Notes: generated from the sequence alone by a model not told the origin. A DNA stretch of 64,000 nt from Hyphomicrobiales bacterium (GCA_019075905.1 JAGXAM010000008.1:62001-126000); one strand, 5' to 3'. Positions 17,592 to 27,009 are shown, numbered from the stretch's first letter. Made by a program: numbers and translations.

Positions 17592-18363
17592 ACTCGAATT
17601 TCGCGCCGTAACCCGCAAATTTGCCGCCCATGGCAAGGGTGGCGTCGTGACGGCGATTGAAGGTTTGAATTTCAGCGTTGAAAAGGGTGAGTTCGTGGCC
17701 GTGCTTGGCCCGTCCGGTTGCGGCAAGAGCACGCTGCTGGGCCTTGCCGCCGGACTCGATCAGCCCACATCCGGCCAGGTGCTGGTCGAGGGCCAAAAAG
17801 TGCGCGGCCCCAATCCGCGTGTCGCCTTCATGCTGCAAAAGGATCTGCTTCTGCCCTGGCGCAACCTTGCCGGCAACATTGCCTTTGGCCTTGAAGCAGG
17901 CAACTTGCCGGCCACCGAAAAGCAGGTGCGGGTGCAGCGTGAATTGCAGCGTGCCCGCCTGACCGATTTTGCCGCAGCCTGGCCGCACCAGCTTTCTGGC
18001 GGCATGCGCCAGCGCGCGGCGCTGGCCCGCACGCTTGCGGTCGATCCCGGCATCATCCTGCTCGACGAGCCGTTTTCGGCGCTCGATGCCCAGACCAAGC
18101 TCACCTTGCGGCGCAGCTTTGCCGCCACCATTGCCGAGGCCGGTGTCACCGCATTGCTGATCACCCATGATGTCAGCGAGGCCATTGCCATGGCCGACCG
18201 GGTGCTGGTGATGTCACCGCGCCCCGGGCGGATCATCGAAACGCTGGAGATTGATCTGCCGCACCGCGAGGATCCGCTGGCGCGCAGCCGCCATCCGCGC
18301 TTTGGCAGCCTGTTTGACCATTTGTTCGAGCACTTGCAACATGACGACGAACTCGTCGCATAG
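17581..18363 (+). CDS. ABC transporter ATP-binding protein (NitT/TauT type)
   Basis: A 260-residue ABC ATPase with Walker A (GPSGCGKST), Q-loop (FMLQKDLLLPW), signature (LSGGMRQR), Walker B (IILLDEPFSALD) and H-loop (LLITHDVSEA). The LLPW after the Q-loop is typical of the nitrate/sulfonate/taurine group of importers. The ATG at 17581 is preferred because upstream codons overlap the HTH gene. It powers the importer formed with the next two gene products. Confidence 0.92.
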   Translation: MATELEFRAVTRKFAAHGKGGVVTAIEGLNFSVEKGEFVAVLGPSGCGKSTLLGLAAGLDQPTSGQVLVEGQKVRGPNPRVAFMLQKDLLLPWRNLAGNIAFGLEAGNLPATEKQVRVQRELQRARLTDFAAAWPHQLSGGMRQRAALARTLAVDPGIILLDEPFSALDAQTKLTLRRSFAATIAEAGVTALLITHDVSEAIAMADRVLVMSPRPGRIIETLEIDLPHREDPLARSRHPRFGSLFDHLFEHLQHDDELVA

Positions 18364-18373
18364 GGGAGACACG

Positions 18374-19366
18374 ATGATCACGCTTTCCAGACGCCAGGCC
18401 CTTGCCATGGGTGCGGCCATGAGCGCCACCACGCTGACGGCACGCGCCGCGACCACGATGCCGCTGAAATATCTCTTTCCCGCACCCGATTTCCTGCCGG
18501 CCTTTGCGCCGTTTCAATTGGCCAAGTCCCGGGGCTATTACACGGCCGCCGGGCTCGATGTCAGCTTTCTCATCGGCAAGGGCGGTGCCGATGTCGCCAA
18601 GCAGGTCGCCGTCGGCAATGCCGATCTCGGCGGCGGCATTGGCGACACGGCCCTGATTGTGCGCCCCAACGGCCTGAAAATTCGTGGTGTTGCGCTGCTA
18701 GGCGGCGAGGCCCTGAACCAGATCGTTGTGCGCAACGCCTCCGGCATCAAGAGCTTTGCCGATCTCAAGGGGAGGAAGATCGGCGTCATCTCCTTTGCCG
18801 ATACGTCGTTTTATACCCTGCAGGGGGTGATGGCGAGCGTCGGTCTTGGCAAGCAGGATGCGTCCATCGAGGCGGTCGGACCGGCTGGCGTCGTGCAATT
18901 GATGATCTCGGGCGGGCTCGATGCCATTTGCGCGGTGCCGGAATGGACCGTCGCCATTGAAAACGCCCATGTGCCGGTCACGACCTTCGAGATCGGCAAG
19001 GCCTTTCCGGCCATGGCGCAGGCGATCATTGCCTCTGACACGATCATCGCCAAAAGGCCGCAGGCGGTAGCCGCCTTCGTCGGTGCCACCTTGAAAAGCC
19101 TGCATGACATCATCGCCGATCCCAAGGCCGCAGCCGCCGCCTATTGCGCCGCGGTGGTGCAGCACAAGGGGCAGGAGGCGCTGATCGAAACCATCATGCG
19201 CCGCTATATCGCGCTGGTTTACAAGACAAAGCCGCCGCAGGTTCTCGGCCAGTTTGACCCCGCACGCCTCACGGCTGTTGATGCCTTTTACGTCAGCCAT
19301 CATATTGCGAGCGCAGCCGTGCCCGTGGCCGATGTCTTTACCAACCAATTCGTCAAAGCCGGATGA
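18374..19366 (+). CDS. ABC transporter substrate-binding protein (NMT1/TauA-like)
   Basis: A 330-residue periplasmic binding protein. The N terminus (LSRRQALAMGAAM, cleavage near TARA) looks like a twin-arginine or Sec signal. It is followed by the NMT1/THI5-like fold: FQLAKSRGYYTAAGLDV, VAVGNADLGGG and FADLKGRKIGVISF. Proteins of this group bind small sulfonates, thiamine precursors or aromatic acids, so the ligand cannot be named. The start at 18374 has GGGGAG 5 nt upstream. Confidence 0.88.
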   Translation: MITLSRRQALAMGAAMSATTLTARAATTMPLKYLFPAPDFLPAFAPFQLAKSRGYYTAAGLDVSFLIGKGGADVAKQVAVGNADLGGGIGDTALIVRPNGLKIRGVALLGGEALNQIVVRNASGIKSFADLKGRKIGVISFADTSFYTLQGVMASVGLGKQDASIEAVGPAGVVQLMISGGLDAICAVPEWTVAIENAHVPVTTFEIGKAFPAMAQAIIASDTIIAKRPQAVAAFVGATLKSLHDIIADPKAAAAAYCAAVVQHKGQEALIETIMRRYIALVYKTKPPQVLGQFDPARLTAVDAFYVSHHIASAAVPVADVFTNQFVKAG

Positions 19367-19369
19367 GCC

Positions 19370-20197
19370 ATGTCGCTGGAGGCGATCGAGCACACTGAAC
19401 CCACGTCATCGGCGCCGCCGCGTCGCGAGTCGGCGAGGATGCAGGACGCGGTTGCCATCATCGCCGTGGCGGTGCTGTTTGTGACCGCCTGGCAATTCCT
19501 GCCACCACTGTTCGGCATCCCGCGCTATATCATCCCGACCTTCAGCCAGTGCATGGTCGAAATCCCGGTGATGATCGCCCAGGACGCTCTGTTCGCGCAG
19601 ATCATCTCATCAGCCTGGGCGGCTTTGGCAGGCTTTGTGCTTGGCAGCCTGTTCGGCGCCGCCTGCGGCTATGGCCTCGGCCTGTCGCCGCTGTTCGAGC
19701 GCGTGCTCGCTCCCTATCTACTGGCCTTGCAAATCGCCCCCAAAGTCGCCTTCGCGCCGCTGTTCATCATGTGGTTCGGCTATAATGACCTGCCCAAGGT
19801 GCTGGTGACGGCGTTGATCGTGTTCTTCCCCATCCTCGTCAACGTGCTGCAGTCCATGAAGACGGTCGATCCCGATCTGGTGCGGCTTGCCCGTGCCTTT
19901 TCCATGCGCCGCGCCCAGATTTTCTGGAAGGTGGAATTTCCCGCCTCGATGCCGTCCCTGACCGCAGGCCTGCGCATCGGTGCGACTCTGGCTGTCATCG
20001 GCGTCACGGTCGGTGAACTGGTCGGCGGCAATTCCGGCCTCGGTTATCTCATCACCTACGGCGAGGGCCAGGCCGATACCGCCATGGTGTTTGACGCCAT
20101 CATCCTGCTCACCCTGCTCGGCATTGCGCTCTACGGCGCGGTGGCCGCACTGGAGCGGCGCATCCTGCATTATCTTCCGCGCATCGCGCATTCATGA
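19370..20197 (+). CDS. ABC transporter permease (NitT/TauT type)
   Basis: A 275-residue inner-membrane permease with about six membrane helices. The first is AVAIIAVAVLFVTAWQFLPP. The EAA-like cytoplasmic loop (LVRLARAFSMRRAQIFWKVEFPASMP) contacts the ATPase. It completes the three-gene importer. The start lies 3 bp after the binding-protein stop. The end overlaps an unused ATG (ATGA, 20194-20197) of the oxygenase frame. Confidence 0.92.
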   Translation: MSLEAIEHTEPTSSAPPRRESARMQDAVAIIAVAVLFVTAWQFLPPLFGIPRYIIPTFSQCMVEIPVMIAQDALFAQIISSAWAALAGFVLGSLFGAACGYGLGLSPLFERVLAPYLLALQIAPKVAFAPLFIMWFGYNDLPKVLVTALIVFFPILVNVLQSMKTVDPDLVRLARAFSMRRAQIFWKVEFPASMPSLTAGLRIGATLAVIGVTVGELVGGNSGLGYLITYGEGQADTAMVFDAIILLTLLGIALYGAVAALERRILHYLPRIAHS

Positions 20198-20208
20198 GGG
20201 AGCTTGCG

Positions 20209-21252
20209 ATGAAACCCTTCAATCCTCGTCGCGCCGCCATCGAGGCCCGGATCAATCAGGGCCTGCGTGGCCAATGGTATGCGGCTTGCGCCGCCGCCGA
20301 CCTGAAGCCGGGCAAGCCCCTCGGCCTGATGCTGCTGGGCCAGAAGCTGGTGTTCTGGCGCAATGATGCCGGCACAGCCATGGCCGTCGAGGATTTTTGT
20401 CCGCATCGCGGCGCGCCGCTGTCGCGCGGGCAGGTGCATGAAGGCCACATCGCCTGCCGCTATCATGGCGTGATGGTGGATGGCACCGGCACGATCCAGC
20501 GCGTCCCGGCCATGCCGGAATGCGCGCTTGAAGGCCGCAAGGCCCTGAAAGCTTTCGAGACCCATGAAGTCTGCGGTGCAATTTTCGTTTATATGCCGAG
20601 CCCGGCCAGCCCCGCGGCGCCGCCCTTTGCCGCACCGGCCGAATTTCTCGATCCGGCCTGGGCCTCGTTCCTCTGCACCTCGCCCTGGCACGTCAATTAT
20701 CGCTATGCGCTCGATAATCTCGCCGATCCGATGCACGGCTGCTATCTGCATGCCGACAGTTTCACGCTGGCCTTTGGCGCCAAGCAGGATTTGATGCGGC
20801 TCGAAACCCGCAATGACGGCTTTCTGGTGTCGCGCATCGCCCAAGCCGGCGAGAATTTCGACTGGACCGACATGGTGGTCACCGAGGCCAGCGTCTATTG
20901 CCGCCTCGATATTCCCTATCCGGCAGCGGCCGGGCCGGGCGGCGTGTTCCGCATCATCGGCTATACGACGCCGGTCGACGAAACCCATTGCCGCGTGTTT
21001 TTCTGGCGCATGCGCAAGGTCGAGGGTCTCGCCCGCGATGTCTGGCGTTTCCTTTATCGCGCCAAGCTCGAAGCTCGTCACTGGCATGTGCTGGAACAGG
21101 ACCGCGAGATGCTGGAGGCGATGGATGATGACGCGCGCCAGCGCGAGATGCTCTACCAGCACGATATCGGCGTTTCAAAGCTCCGGCAATTGCTGCTGAA
21201 CCGGGCAAAGGCGGAGATTGATTTCGAGACTGCGACAGGCCCTGAAGCATGA
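20209..21252 (+). CDS. Rieske non-haem iron oxygenase, alpha subunit
   Basis: A 347-residue ring-hydroxylating or demethylating oxygenase of the phthalate dioxygenase/vanillate demethylase group. The Rieske [2Fe-2S] ligands are C64, H66, C83 and H86 (CPHRG and CRYHG). The mononuclear iron site is N170-LAD-PMH176-GCYLH181. The ATG at 20209 is chosen because GGGAG lies 6 nt upstream; the ATG at 20194 lacks this. No reductase, ferredoxin or beta subunit is encoded nearby, so electrons must come from elsewhere. It probably carries out the first attack on the imported substrate. Confidence 0.9.
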   Translation: MKPFNPRRAAIEARINQGLRGQWYAACAAADLKPGKPLGLMLLGQKLVFWRNDAGTAMAVEDFCPHRGAPLSRGQVHEGHIACRYHGVMVDGTGTIQRVPAMPECALEGRKALKAFETHEVCGAIFVYMPSPASPAAPPFAAPAEFLDPAWASFLCTSPWHVNYRYALDNLADPMHGCYLHADSFTLAFGAKQDLMRLETRNDGFLVSRIAQAGENFDWTDMVVTEASVYCRLDIPYPAAAGPGGVFRIIGYTTPVDETHCRVFFWRMRKVEGLARDVWRFLYRAKLEARHWHVLEQDREMLEAMDDDARQREMLYQHDIGVSKLRQLLLNRAKAEIDFETATGPEA

Positions 21253-21992
21253 GCCTGAAGGGCCGCACGATTGTTGTCACCGGCGCAGCGCGCGGCGTCG
21301 GCGCGGTGCTGGCGCAAGCCTGCGCCGGGGCCGGGGCCCGGCTGTTGCTGGCCGATATCCTGCCTGAAGGCGAGGGCGTCGCGGCGGCGCTGCGGGCCGG
21401 AGGCCATGACGCGCGCTTCATGGCGCTTGATCTTGCCGACCCTGCCTCGATCAGCGATGTCGCCGACAATGTGGCGCGCCACGAGGGCGCGGTGCACGGC
21501 CTGATCAACAATGGCGCCATCGCCACCAATGTCGGCGGCAAGGACTTTGACGAGGTCGATCTCGATCTCTGGGACCGGGTGCAAAGCGTCAATGTGCGCG
21601 GCACCTGGCTGATGACCAAGGCCATGTCGCCGCTTATGAAGGCGGGCGGGCGCATCGTCAACATGGCTTCCGATACGGCCCTGTGGGGTGCCCCGCGCCT
21701 GCTCGCCTATGTGGCCAGCAAGGGCGCGATCATCGCCATGACACGCTCGCTGGCGCGCGAGCTGGGGCCGCGCGGGATCGGCATAACTGCGGTGGCACCT
21801 GGCATTTTGCGCAATGAGGCGACCGAATATGTGCCGCGCGCCCGGCATGCGCTTTATGAGGACGGACGCGCCGTGCCCGGGCCGCAGCGGCCCGAGGACA
21901 TTGCCGCGACCGTGGTGTTTCTGCTCAGCGAGGGGGCGCTGGCGCTGACAGGGCAGGTGCTGCCGGTCAATAATGGGTTTGTCTTTACATGA
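21249..21992 (+). CDS. Short-chain dehydrogenase/reductase (first of two)
   Basis: A 247-residue classical SDR with the cofactor motif TGAARGVG (residues 12-19), a variant NNGA in place of NNAG, a Ser in NMASD and the catalytic Y-x3-K (YVASK). D36 after the second strand (LLLADI) favours NAD. It overlaps both neighbours by four bases (ATGA). It could oxidise a cis-dihydrodiol from the Rieske step to a catechol, or an alcohol intermediate. Direct evidence for either is lacking. Confidence 0.87.
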   Translation: MSLKGRTIVVTGAARGVGAVLAQACAGAGARLLLADILPEGEGVAAALRAGGHDARFMALDLADPASISDVADNVARHEGAVHGLINNGAIATNVGGKDFDEVDLDLWDRVQSVNVRGTWLMTKAMSPLMKAGGRIVNMASDTALWGAPRLLAYVASKGAIIAMTRSLARELGPRGIGITAVAPGILRNEATEYVPRARHALYEDGRAVPGPQRPEDIAATVVFLLSEGALALTGQVLPVNNGFVFT

Positions 21993-22819
21993 GTGCCCTC
22001 ACGACGATTGATCGCGCCGGCATTGCCGCGCTGGAGCGCCCCGGCGACAGCCCGGTGCCGGTCATGTGTCTGCATGGGTTTGGCAGCCATGCTCAAAGCT
22101 ATGGCGCGATGATGACCGCCTTGCGGCCCGGCCTGCGGGCTCTGGCTTGGGACATGCCGGGCTATGGCGGTTCGCAGCCGCTGCCTATGCCGAACCCGTC
22201 CGCCGAAGATTATGCCGCCGCGCTGGCGCGCTTCCTCGATGCCTGCGGTCTCGCCCAGGTGGTTCTGGTTGGCCATTCACTCGGGACCCTGATTGCCGCG
22301 GCCATGGCGCGCCTGCATCCACAACGGGTCAAGGCCCTGCTGTTGCTGTCCCCGACCGCCGGCTATGGCGCCGCGCCCGGCGATCCGGTGCCCGAGGTTG
22401 TCGCTGGCCGCCTCAAGGCTTTCGCTGTCGAGGGCGCGGCGGCCTATGCCAGCGCCCGCGCCGCCAATCTTGTCCATGATCCGGCCCGGCATGCCGATGT
22501 GGTCGCCTCAGTGGCGCGCGGCATGGCGGCCTTGCGTCATGACGGCTTCATGCAAGCTGGTGCCATGCTGGCATGCGCCAGAATTTTCGATGATCTCGCC
22601 AAAATTCAAGCCCCGGCGCTGGTGGCCGTGGGGGTGCAGGACAAGGTCACGACCCCCGACAAGGTTGCGCTCATCGCCGCGGCTGTGCCACCAGACTGGC
22701 GTCTTGAAACCAGCATGGTGCTCCTCCCTGAATGCGGTCACGCCCTGACGCAGCAACAGCCCCGGCTGGCGGCTGATCTGGTGGCGCGCGTCGTCGATTT
22801 TCCCGGCACCATCCCCTAA
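21989..22819 (+). CDS. Alpha/beta-fold hydrolase
   Basis: A 276-residue hydrolase with an intact triad: S97 in GHSLGT, Asp in GVQDKVT and His in ECGHALT. The oxyanion region reads CLHGFGSH. Hydrolases of this shape in such operons often cleave C-C bonds of meta-cleavage products or ester and lactone intermediates. Placement directly before an extradiol-type dioxygenase fits a C-C hydrolase role. Its start overlaps the SDR stop. Confidence 0.85.
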   Translation: MSALTTIDRAGIAALERPGDSPVPVMCLHGFGSHAQSYGAMMTALRPGLRALAWDMPGYGGSQPLPMPNPSAEDYAAALARFLDACGLAQVVLVGHSLGTLIAAAMARLHPQRVKALLLLSPTAGYGAAPGDPVPEVVAGRLKAFAVEGAAAYASARAANLVHDPARHADVVASVARGMAALRHDGFMQAGAMLACARIFDDLAKIQAPALVAVGVQDKVTTPDKVALIAAAVPPDWRLETSMVLLPECGHALTQQQPRLAADLVARVVDFPGTIP

Positions 22820-22843
22820 CCCGTCAAGGCAACAAGGCCCAGC

Positions 22844-23752
22844 ATGGTCAAGCTCCTCAGCCCCGATTATCTCGCCAATGTCACGATGCGCGCACCGGGC
22901 ATCAAGGCCACGCAGCGCTTCTACGAAGCCAATTGGGGCCTGGTGCTCGCCGAAGAAACCGCCGATTCGCTGTATTTTCGGGGCACCAGCGCCGAACCCT
23001 TCATTTACGGCCTGCGCGAGGATTCGACCTTCGGGCTCGATGCCGTCACCTTTCATGTCGCCGATCTTGCCAGACTCGAAGCCTTGCACCGGCAATTGTC
23101 GGAAACCGGCGTGCGCCTGCAGGGCCCGCTGCTGGCGCAAACGACGCCCGGCGGCGGCATCGGCTTCAGTGCGCTTGATCCTGACCACCGCCGCTTGCGC
23201 TTTGTCACCGGCGTCACACCGCGCCCGGCCGCAGGCGATGAGGTGGCGCGCCCGCGCAAGATCACCCATGTGGTACTCAATTCGGCGCGCGGCGATGATT
23301 TCGTGGCATTTTATACCTCCTGTCTCGGCTTTCGCATCAGCGATTATTCCGCCGAACAGATGGTGTTTTTGCGTTGCGCCAGCGACCATCACGCCATTGC
23401 CCTCAACCGCAGCCCCTATGCCAGCGTCAATCATGTCGCCTTTGAAATGCCCGGCATCGATTCTTTCATGCGCGGCATCGGCCGCATGAAGACGCTGGGT
23501 CAGGCACCGGCCTGGGGGCCGGGACGCCATGGCCCGGGCAACAATCCCTTTGCCTATTTCGTATCGCCATCGGGCTTTGTCATCGAATTCACCACCGAGG
23601 TCCAGCAGATCGACGAGGCGCATCACCAGCCGCAGGTCTGGCCGCGCGACGTCCCCGAAAAACTCGATGTGTGGATGACCGCCGGGCCACCGACGCCCGC
23701 CATGCGTGCTGTCATGCAAGGGCGTCCCGACCCCGGCTTTCCAGAGGGCTGA
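22844..23752 (+). CDS. Extradiol-type ring-cleavage dioxygenase (VOC superfamily)
   Basis: A 302-residue two-module VOC protein. The C-terminal module has the metal triad expected of type I extradiol dioxygenases: H142 (THVVLN), H197 (NHVAFEM) and E248 (GFVIEF). It also keeps the second-sphere DHHAIAL and the GPGRHGPGNNPFAYFVSPSG signature. The N-terminal module is a degenerate copy. It would open a catechol-like ring next to the hydroxyls. This is the strongest single clue that the operon degrades an aromatic compound. The gap to the hydrolase gene is 24 bp. Confidence 0.85.
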   Translation: MVKLLSPDYLANVTMRAPGIKATQRFYEANWGLVLAEETADSLYFRGTSAEPFIYGLREDSTFGLDAVTFHVADLARLEALHRQLSETGVRLQGPLLAQTTPGGGIGFSALDPDHRRLRFVTGVTPRPAAGDEVARPRKITHVVLNSARGDDFVAFYTSCLGFRISDYSAEQMVFLRCASDHHAIALNRSPYASVNHVAFEMPGIDSFMRGIGRMKTLGQAPAWGPGRHGPGNNPFAYFVSPSGFVIEFTTEVQQIDEAHHQPQVWPRDVPEKLDVWMTAGPPTPAMRAVMQGRPDPGFPEG

Positions 23753-23755
23753 AAT

Positions 23756-24547
23756 ATGGATTTAGGACTTCAAGGCAAGATCGCCCTCGTAACGGGCGGC
23801 ACCTCCGGCATCGGCCTCGCCGCCGCCGACCTACTGCTGGGCGAGGGCGCGCGCGTGGCGATTTGCGGGCGCGATGCCGGGCGCCTGGCGGCGGCGCAGG
23901 CGCATTTGCGGGCGCGCCACGAGCAGGGCGATCTTCTCGCCGCAACCTGTGACGTGCTCGACCGCGATGCGGTCGCCCGCCTGCAGGCGCAGGTGCAGGG
24001 CTGGGCAGGGGGGCTCGACCTGCTCGTCAATAATGCCGGCCAGGGCCGGGTCTCGACCTTTGCCAGCACATCCGACGCAGATTGGCGCGCTGAGCTGGAG
24101 TTGAAATTCTTCAGCCAGATCAACACGATCAACCTGTTCCTGCCGATGTTGCAGCAAAGCTCCAGCGCGTCGGTTGTTGCGGTCAATTCGCTGCTCGCCT
24201 ACCAGCCTGAGACCCATATGGTCGCGACCTCGGCGGCGCGGGCCGGCGTGCAAAGCCTCGTCAAATCCCTGGCGCGCGAATTTGCCCCGAAGATCAGGGT
24301 CAATTCGATCCTGCTGGGCATTGTCGCCTCCGGGCAATGGGAGCGGCGCTATGCCAAGGAGGCCGCGCCCGGCCAGAGCTATGAAGCCTGGATCGAGGCC
24401 GAGGCGGTCAACCGCGCCATTCCCCTGAAGCGCTTCGGCCAGCCGGCGGAGGCCGCGCGGGCGATCCTGTTTCTCGGTTCGCCCGCAGCGAGTTTCATCA
24501 CCGGCGCCAGCCTCGAGGTCTCCGGTGGCGCCTCGCGGCATATCTGA
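23756..24547 (+). CDS. Short-chain dehydrogenase/reductase (second of two)
   Basis: A 263-residue SDR with TGGTSGIG (residues 14-21) and NNAGQG. The Ser in AVNSLLA is intact, but the usual Tyr-x3-Lys is replaced: the region reads THMVATSAARAGVQSLVKSL, where Tyr and Lys are expected around TSAAR. Catalysis may therefore be altered or lost, although the fold and cofactor site look sound. It starts 3 bp after the dioxygenase stop. Arg residues near the second strand (CGRDAGR) favour NADP. Confidence 0.82.
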   Translation: MDLGLQGKIALVTGGTSGIGLAAADLLLGEGARVAICGRDAGRLAAAQAHLRARHEQGDLLAATCDVLDRDAVARLQAQVQGWAGGLDLLVNNAGQGRVSTFASTSDADWRAELELKFFSQINTINLFLPMLQQSSSASVVAVNSLLAYQPETHMVATSAARAGVQSLVKSLAREFAPKIRVNSILLGIVASGQWERRYAKEAAPGQSYEAWIEAEAVNRAIPLKRFGQPAEAARAILFLGSPAASFITGASLEVSGGASRHI

Positions 24548-24574
24548 AATCAATCTGGTAAAAGCGCTTTCGAC

Positions 24575-26242
24575 ATGGCCCATTCCTCCGAAATGATCAC
24601 CGCAGGTGCGGCGCTGGCGCACGGCCTGGCGGAAATGGGCGTCACCCATGCCTTCGGTGTCATCTCCATTCACAACATGCCGATCCTCGATGCTATGGCC
24701 ACGCAGCAGCGCATTCGCTTCGTCGGCGCGCGCGGTGAGGCCGGGGCGATGAACATGGCGGATGCCTATGCGCGTGTGTCGCGCGGGCTGGGCGTCGTCA
24801 TCACCTCGACCGGTACGGCGGCGGGCAATGCCGCCGGGGCGCAGGTCGAGGCGCTGAGCGCCTGCTCGCGGGTTTTGCATATCACCTCGACCGTTGACAC
24901 CGACCTGATGGACCGCGACCGCGCTGCCATTCACGATGTGCCGCGCCAGGCCGATATGCTGAAGGCAATCTCCAAGGCGTTTTTCCGGGTCAATGCCCCG
25001 CGCGAGCTTTATGGCAAGCTGGCGGCCGCGGTGGGGACAGCATTGTCGGCGCCGCAGGGGCCGGTGACGCTCGAAATCCCGATCGACGTGCAACGCGCGC
25101 TGCTGACACCGCCCCGTATCCTGCCTGCGCCCAATATCCTCACCCGGATACCGGATTCCGCCCTGCTCGATCATGTAGCCGGGCTGGTGCGGGCCGCGAG
25201 GCGGCCGATGCTGTTGCTCGGCGGTGGCGCCCGCGCCGCCACCCTGCAGGCCGGGGCGCTGGTCGCCATGGGCTTTGGCGTCGCCACTAGCACCAATGGC
25301 CGCGCCGTGGTGCCGGAAAGCGATGCACGCAGCCTTGGCGCCTTCAACATGACGCCCCAGACCCGCGCGCTTTATGCAACTTGCGATCTGATGATCATGG
25401 CCGGCACCCGCCTGCGCGGCAACGAGACCCTGAATAACAAGCTCGCCCTGCCGCGCCCGCTGGTGCAGATTGATGCCGATGCCGCCCAGGCCGGCCGCAA
25501 TCACGCGGTTGATGTCTTTATCGAGGGCGATGCCGTCCTTGCCCTGCAGGGGCTGGTTGACCGGCTTGGCGGCAGGCTCGATGTCGATCCCGGCTTTGCC
25601 TATGACATTGCCGTGGCACGCGCCGGTGGCGAGGGCGACCTGCGCAGCCGGCTCGGGCCCTACCAGACCATTGCCGATGATCTTCTTGGTGTCGTCGCGC
25701 CGGGCGGCCACGCCTTCGTGCGCGATGTCACCATTTCCAATTCCACCTTCGGCAACCGCTATGTCCACATCAAGGCCCCGCATCTGGGCGTTCATGCGGT
25801 GGGCGGCGGCATTGGCCAGGGCATTGCCATGGCGCTTGGCGCGGCGCTGGCCAATCCTTCCACCAAAACCATCGCCCTCATGGGTGATGGCGGCACCATG
25901 CTCAACCTCGGCGAATGGATGACCGCCGTCGAGGAGCGTGCGAACATCGTCTTTATCCTGATGAATGATCAGGCCTATGGCGTGATCCGCAACATCCAGG
26001 ATGCACAATATGGCGCGCGCCATGTCTATAGCGCGCCAAAAATGCCGGATTTCGGCGCGCTCGCCCGCAGCTTCGGCCTCGGCCATCGCCGCATCAGCGA
26101 CGTCGCCGCCTTCCGTGGTGCGCTCGATGCCGCCCTTGCGACACCAGGCCCGCAGGTGCTCGAAGTCGACATGAATGCCATCGGGCCCTTTGCCGAGGCC
26201 TTTGGCGGCCCGCCTGCCGGTGCGGCGGGAGCCAAACCATGA
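24575..26242 (+). CDS. Thiamine-diphosphate-dependent enzyme (acetolactate synthase-like)
   Basis: A 555-residue protein with the three-domain layout of the POX/ALS family. The N-terminal domain holds the catalytic Glu (ARGEAGAMNMADAYAR) and a central domain follows. The C-terminal ThDP/Mg domain has GDGGTMLNLGEWMTA followed about 20 residues on by NDQAYG. FAD-site residues of true acetolactate synthase are not obvious. It could decarboxylate or ligate a 2-oxo acid released by ring cleavage. The stop overlaps the next start (ATGA). Confidence 0.85.
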   Translation: MAHSSEMITAGAALAHGLAEMGVTHAFGVISIHNMPILDAMATQQRIRFVGARGEAGAMNMADAYARVSRGLGVVITSTGTAAGNAAGAQVEALSACSRVLHITSTVDTDLMDRDRAAIHDVPRQADMLKAISKAFFRVNAPRELYGKLAAAVGTALSAPQGPVTLEIPIDVQRALLTPPRILPAPNILTRIPDSALLDHVAGLVRAARRPMLLLGGGARAATLQAGALVAMGFGVATSTNGRAVVPESDARSLGAFNMTPQTRALYATCDLMIMAGTRLRGNETLNNKLALPRPLVQIDADAAQAGRNHAVDVFIEGDAVLALQGLVDRLGGRLDVDPGFAYDIAVARAGGEGDLRSRLGPYQTIADDLLGVVAPGGHAFVRDVTISNSTFGNRYVHIKAPHLGVHAVGGGIGQGIAMALGAALANPSTKTIALMGDGGTMLNLGEWMTAVEERANIVFILMNDQAYGVIRNIQDAQYGARHVYSAPKMPDFGALARSFGLGHRRISDVAAFRGALDAALATPGPQVLEVDMNAIGPFAEAFGGPPAGAAGAKP

Positions 26243-27009
26243 AAATCGGCATGATCGGCCAGGGCGCGATTGCCCGCATCGCGCTCGAAACCCTGCGCAA
26301 ATGCCAGGACGTCGGCGCCGATGAGGTGATCATCCTGACCCGCGAAGGCGTTCCCGGTCTGAAGCTGCAGGATGGCAGCACCCGCAGTGTTGACCGGCTT
26401 GAGGCGCTGATCGAGGCGCGGCCGCAACTGATCTGCGAGGCCGCCGGCCATGATGCGGTGCGCGCCTATGGCGAGGCCGTGCTGCAGGCCGGCATTGATT
26501 TCATCATCACTTCGATTGGCGCGCTGGCGGATGAAGCCCTGCATGCGCGCCTCAAGGCCAGCGCTGCCGCGAGCGGCGCGCGGCTCATTCTGGCGACCGG
26601 TGCCATCGGCGGGCTCGATATTCTCGCCGCCGCGAAATTGTCGGGCCTGACCAGCGTCATCTATACGGCGCGCAAGCCGCCGAGCGCCTGGGGTCTTGCC
26701 CGCCAGCACGGTGCCGAAGCCGTAGCGCTCTATGATGGCCCCGCCCGCGAGGCGGTGATCGCCTTTCCCAAAAACGCCAATGTCGCCGCCGCCATCGCGC
26801 TTGCCGGACTGGGCTTCGAGGCGACACGGGTGCGCCTGCTGGCCGATCCCGGCATTGCCCGCAACATCCATGAAATCCAGATTGCCTCGGCCGCCGCCGA
26901 TGTCCGCATCGAAATTGCCGGCCATGCCGCGCCCGACAATCCCAAAACCTCGCTGACCACCGGCTACAGCCTCGCGCGCGCCATTCTCGACCATCACGGG
27001 CGTGCCTGA
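26239..27009 (+). CDS. L-aspartate dehydrogenase-like protein
   Basis: A 256-residue Rossmann protein of the NadX/DUF108 family. It has the cofactor loop GMIGQGAIAR, CEAAGHDAVRAYGEAVLQAG, SIGALAD, the ATGAIGGLDIL substrate loop and the catalytic His in RNIHEIQ. Family members interconvert aspartate and oxaloacetate plus ammonia with NAD(P). Placement in an aromatic-type operon suggests a role on a nitrogen-containing or amino-acid-like intermediate instead of NAD synthesis (inference). It overlaps the ThDP gene by four bases. Confidence 0.82.
   Translation: MKIGMIGQGAIARIALETLRKCQDVGADEVIILTREGVPGLKLQDGSTRSVDRLEALIEARPQLICEAAGHDAVRAYGEAVLQAGIDFIITSIGALADEALHARLKASAAASGARLILATGAIGGLDILAAAKLSGLTSVIYTARKPPSAWGLARQHGAEAVALYDGPAREAVIAFPKNANVAAAIALAGLGFEATRVRLLADPGIARNIHEIQIASAAADVRIEIAGHAAPDNPKTSLTTGYSLARAILDHHGRA

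Noticed and set aside
23831-26086. 751-codon minus-strand frame opposite the SDR and ThDP genes
   Set aside because: It spans two well-supported plus-strand genes and has no recognisable motif; a composition artefact.
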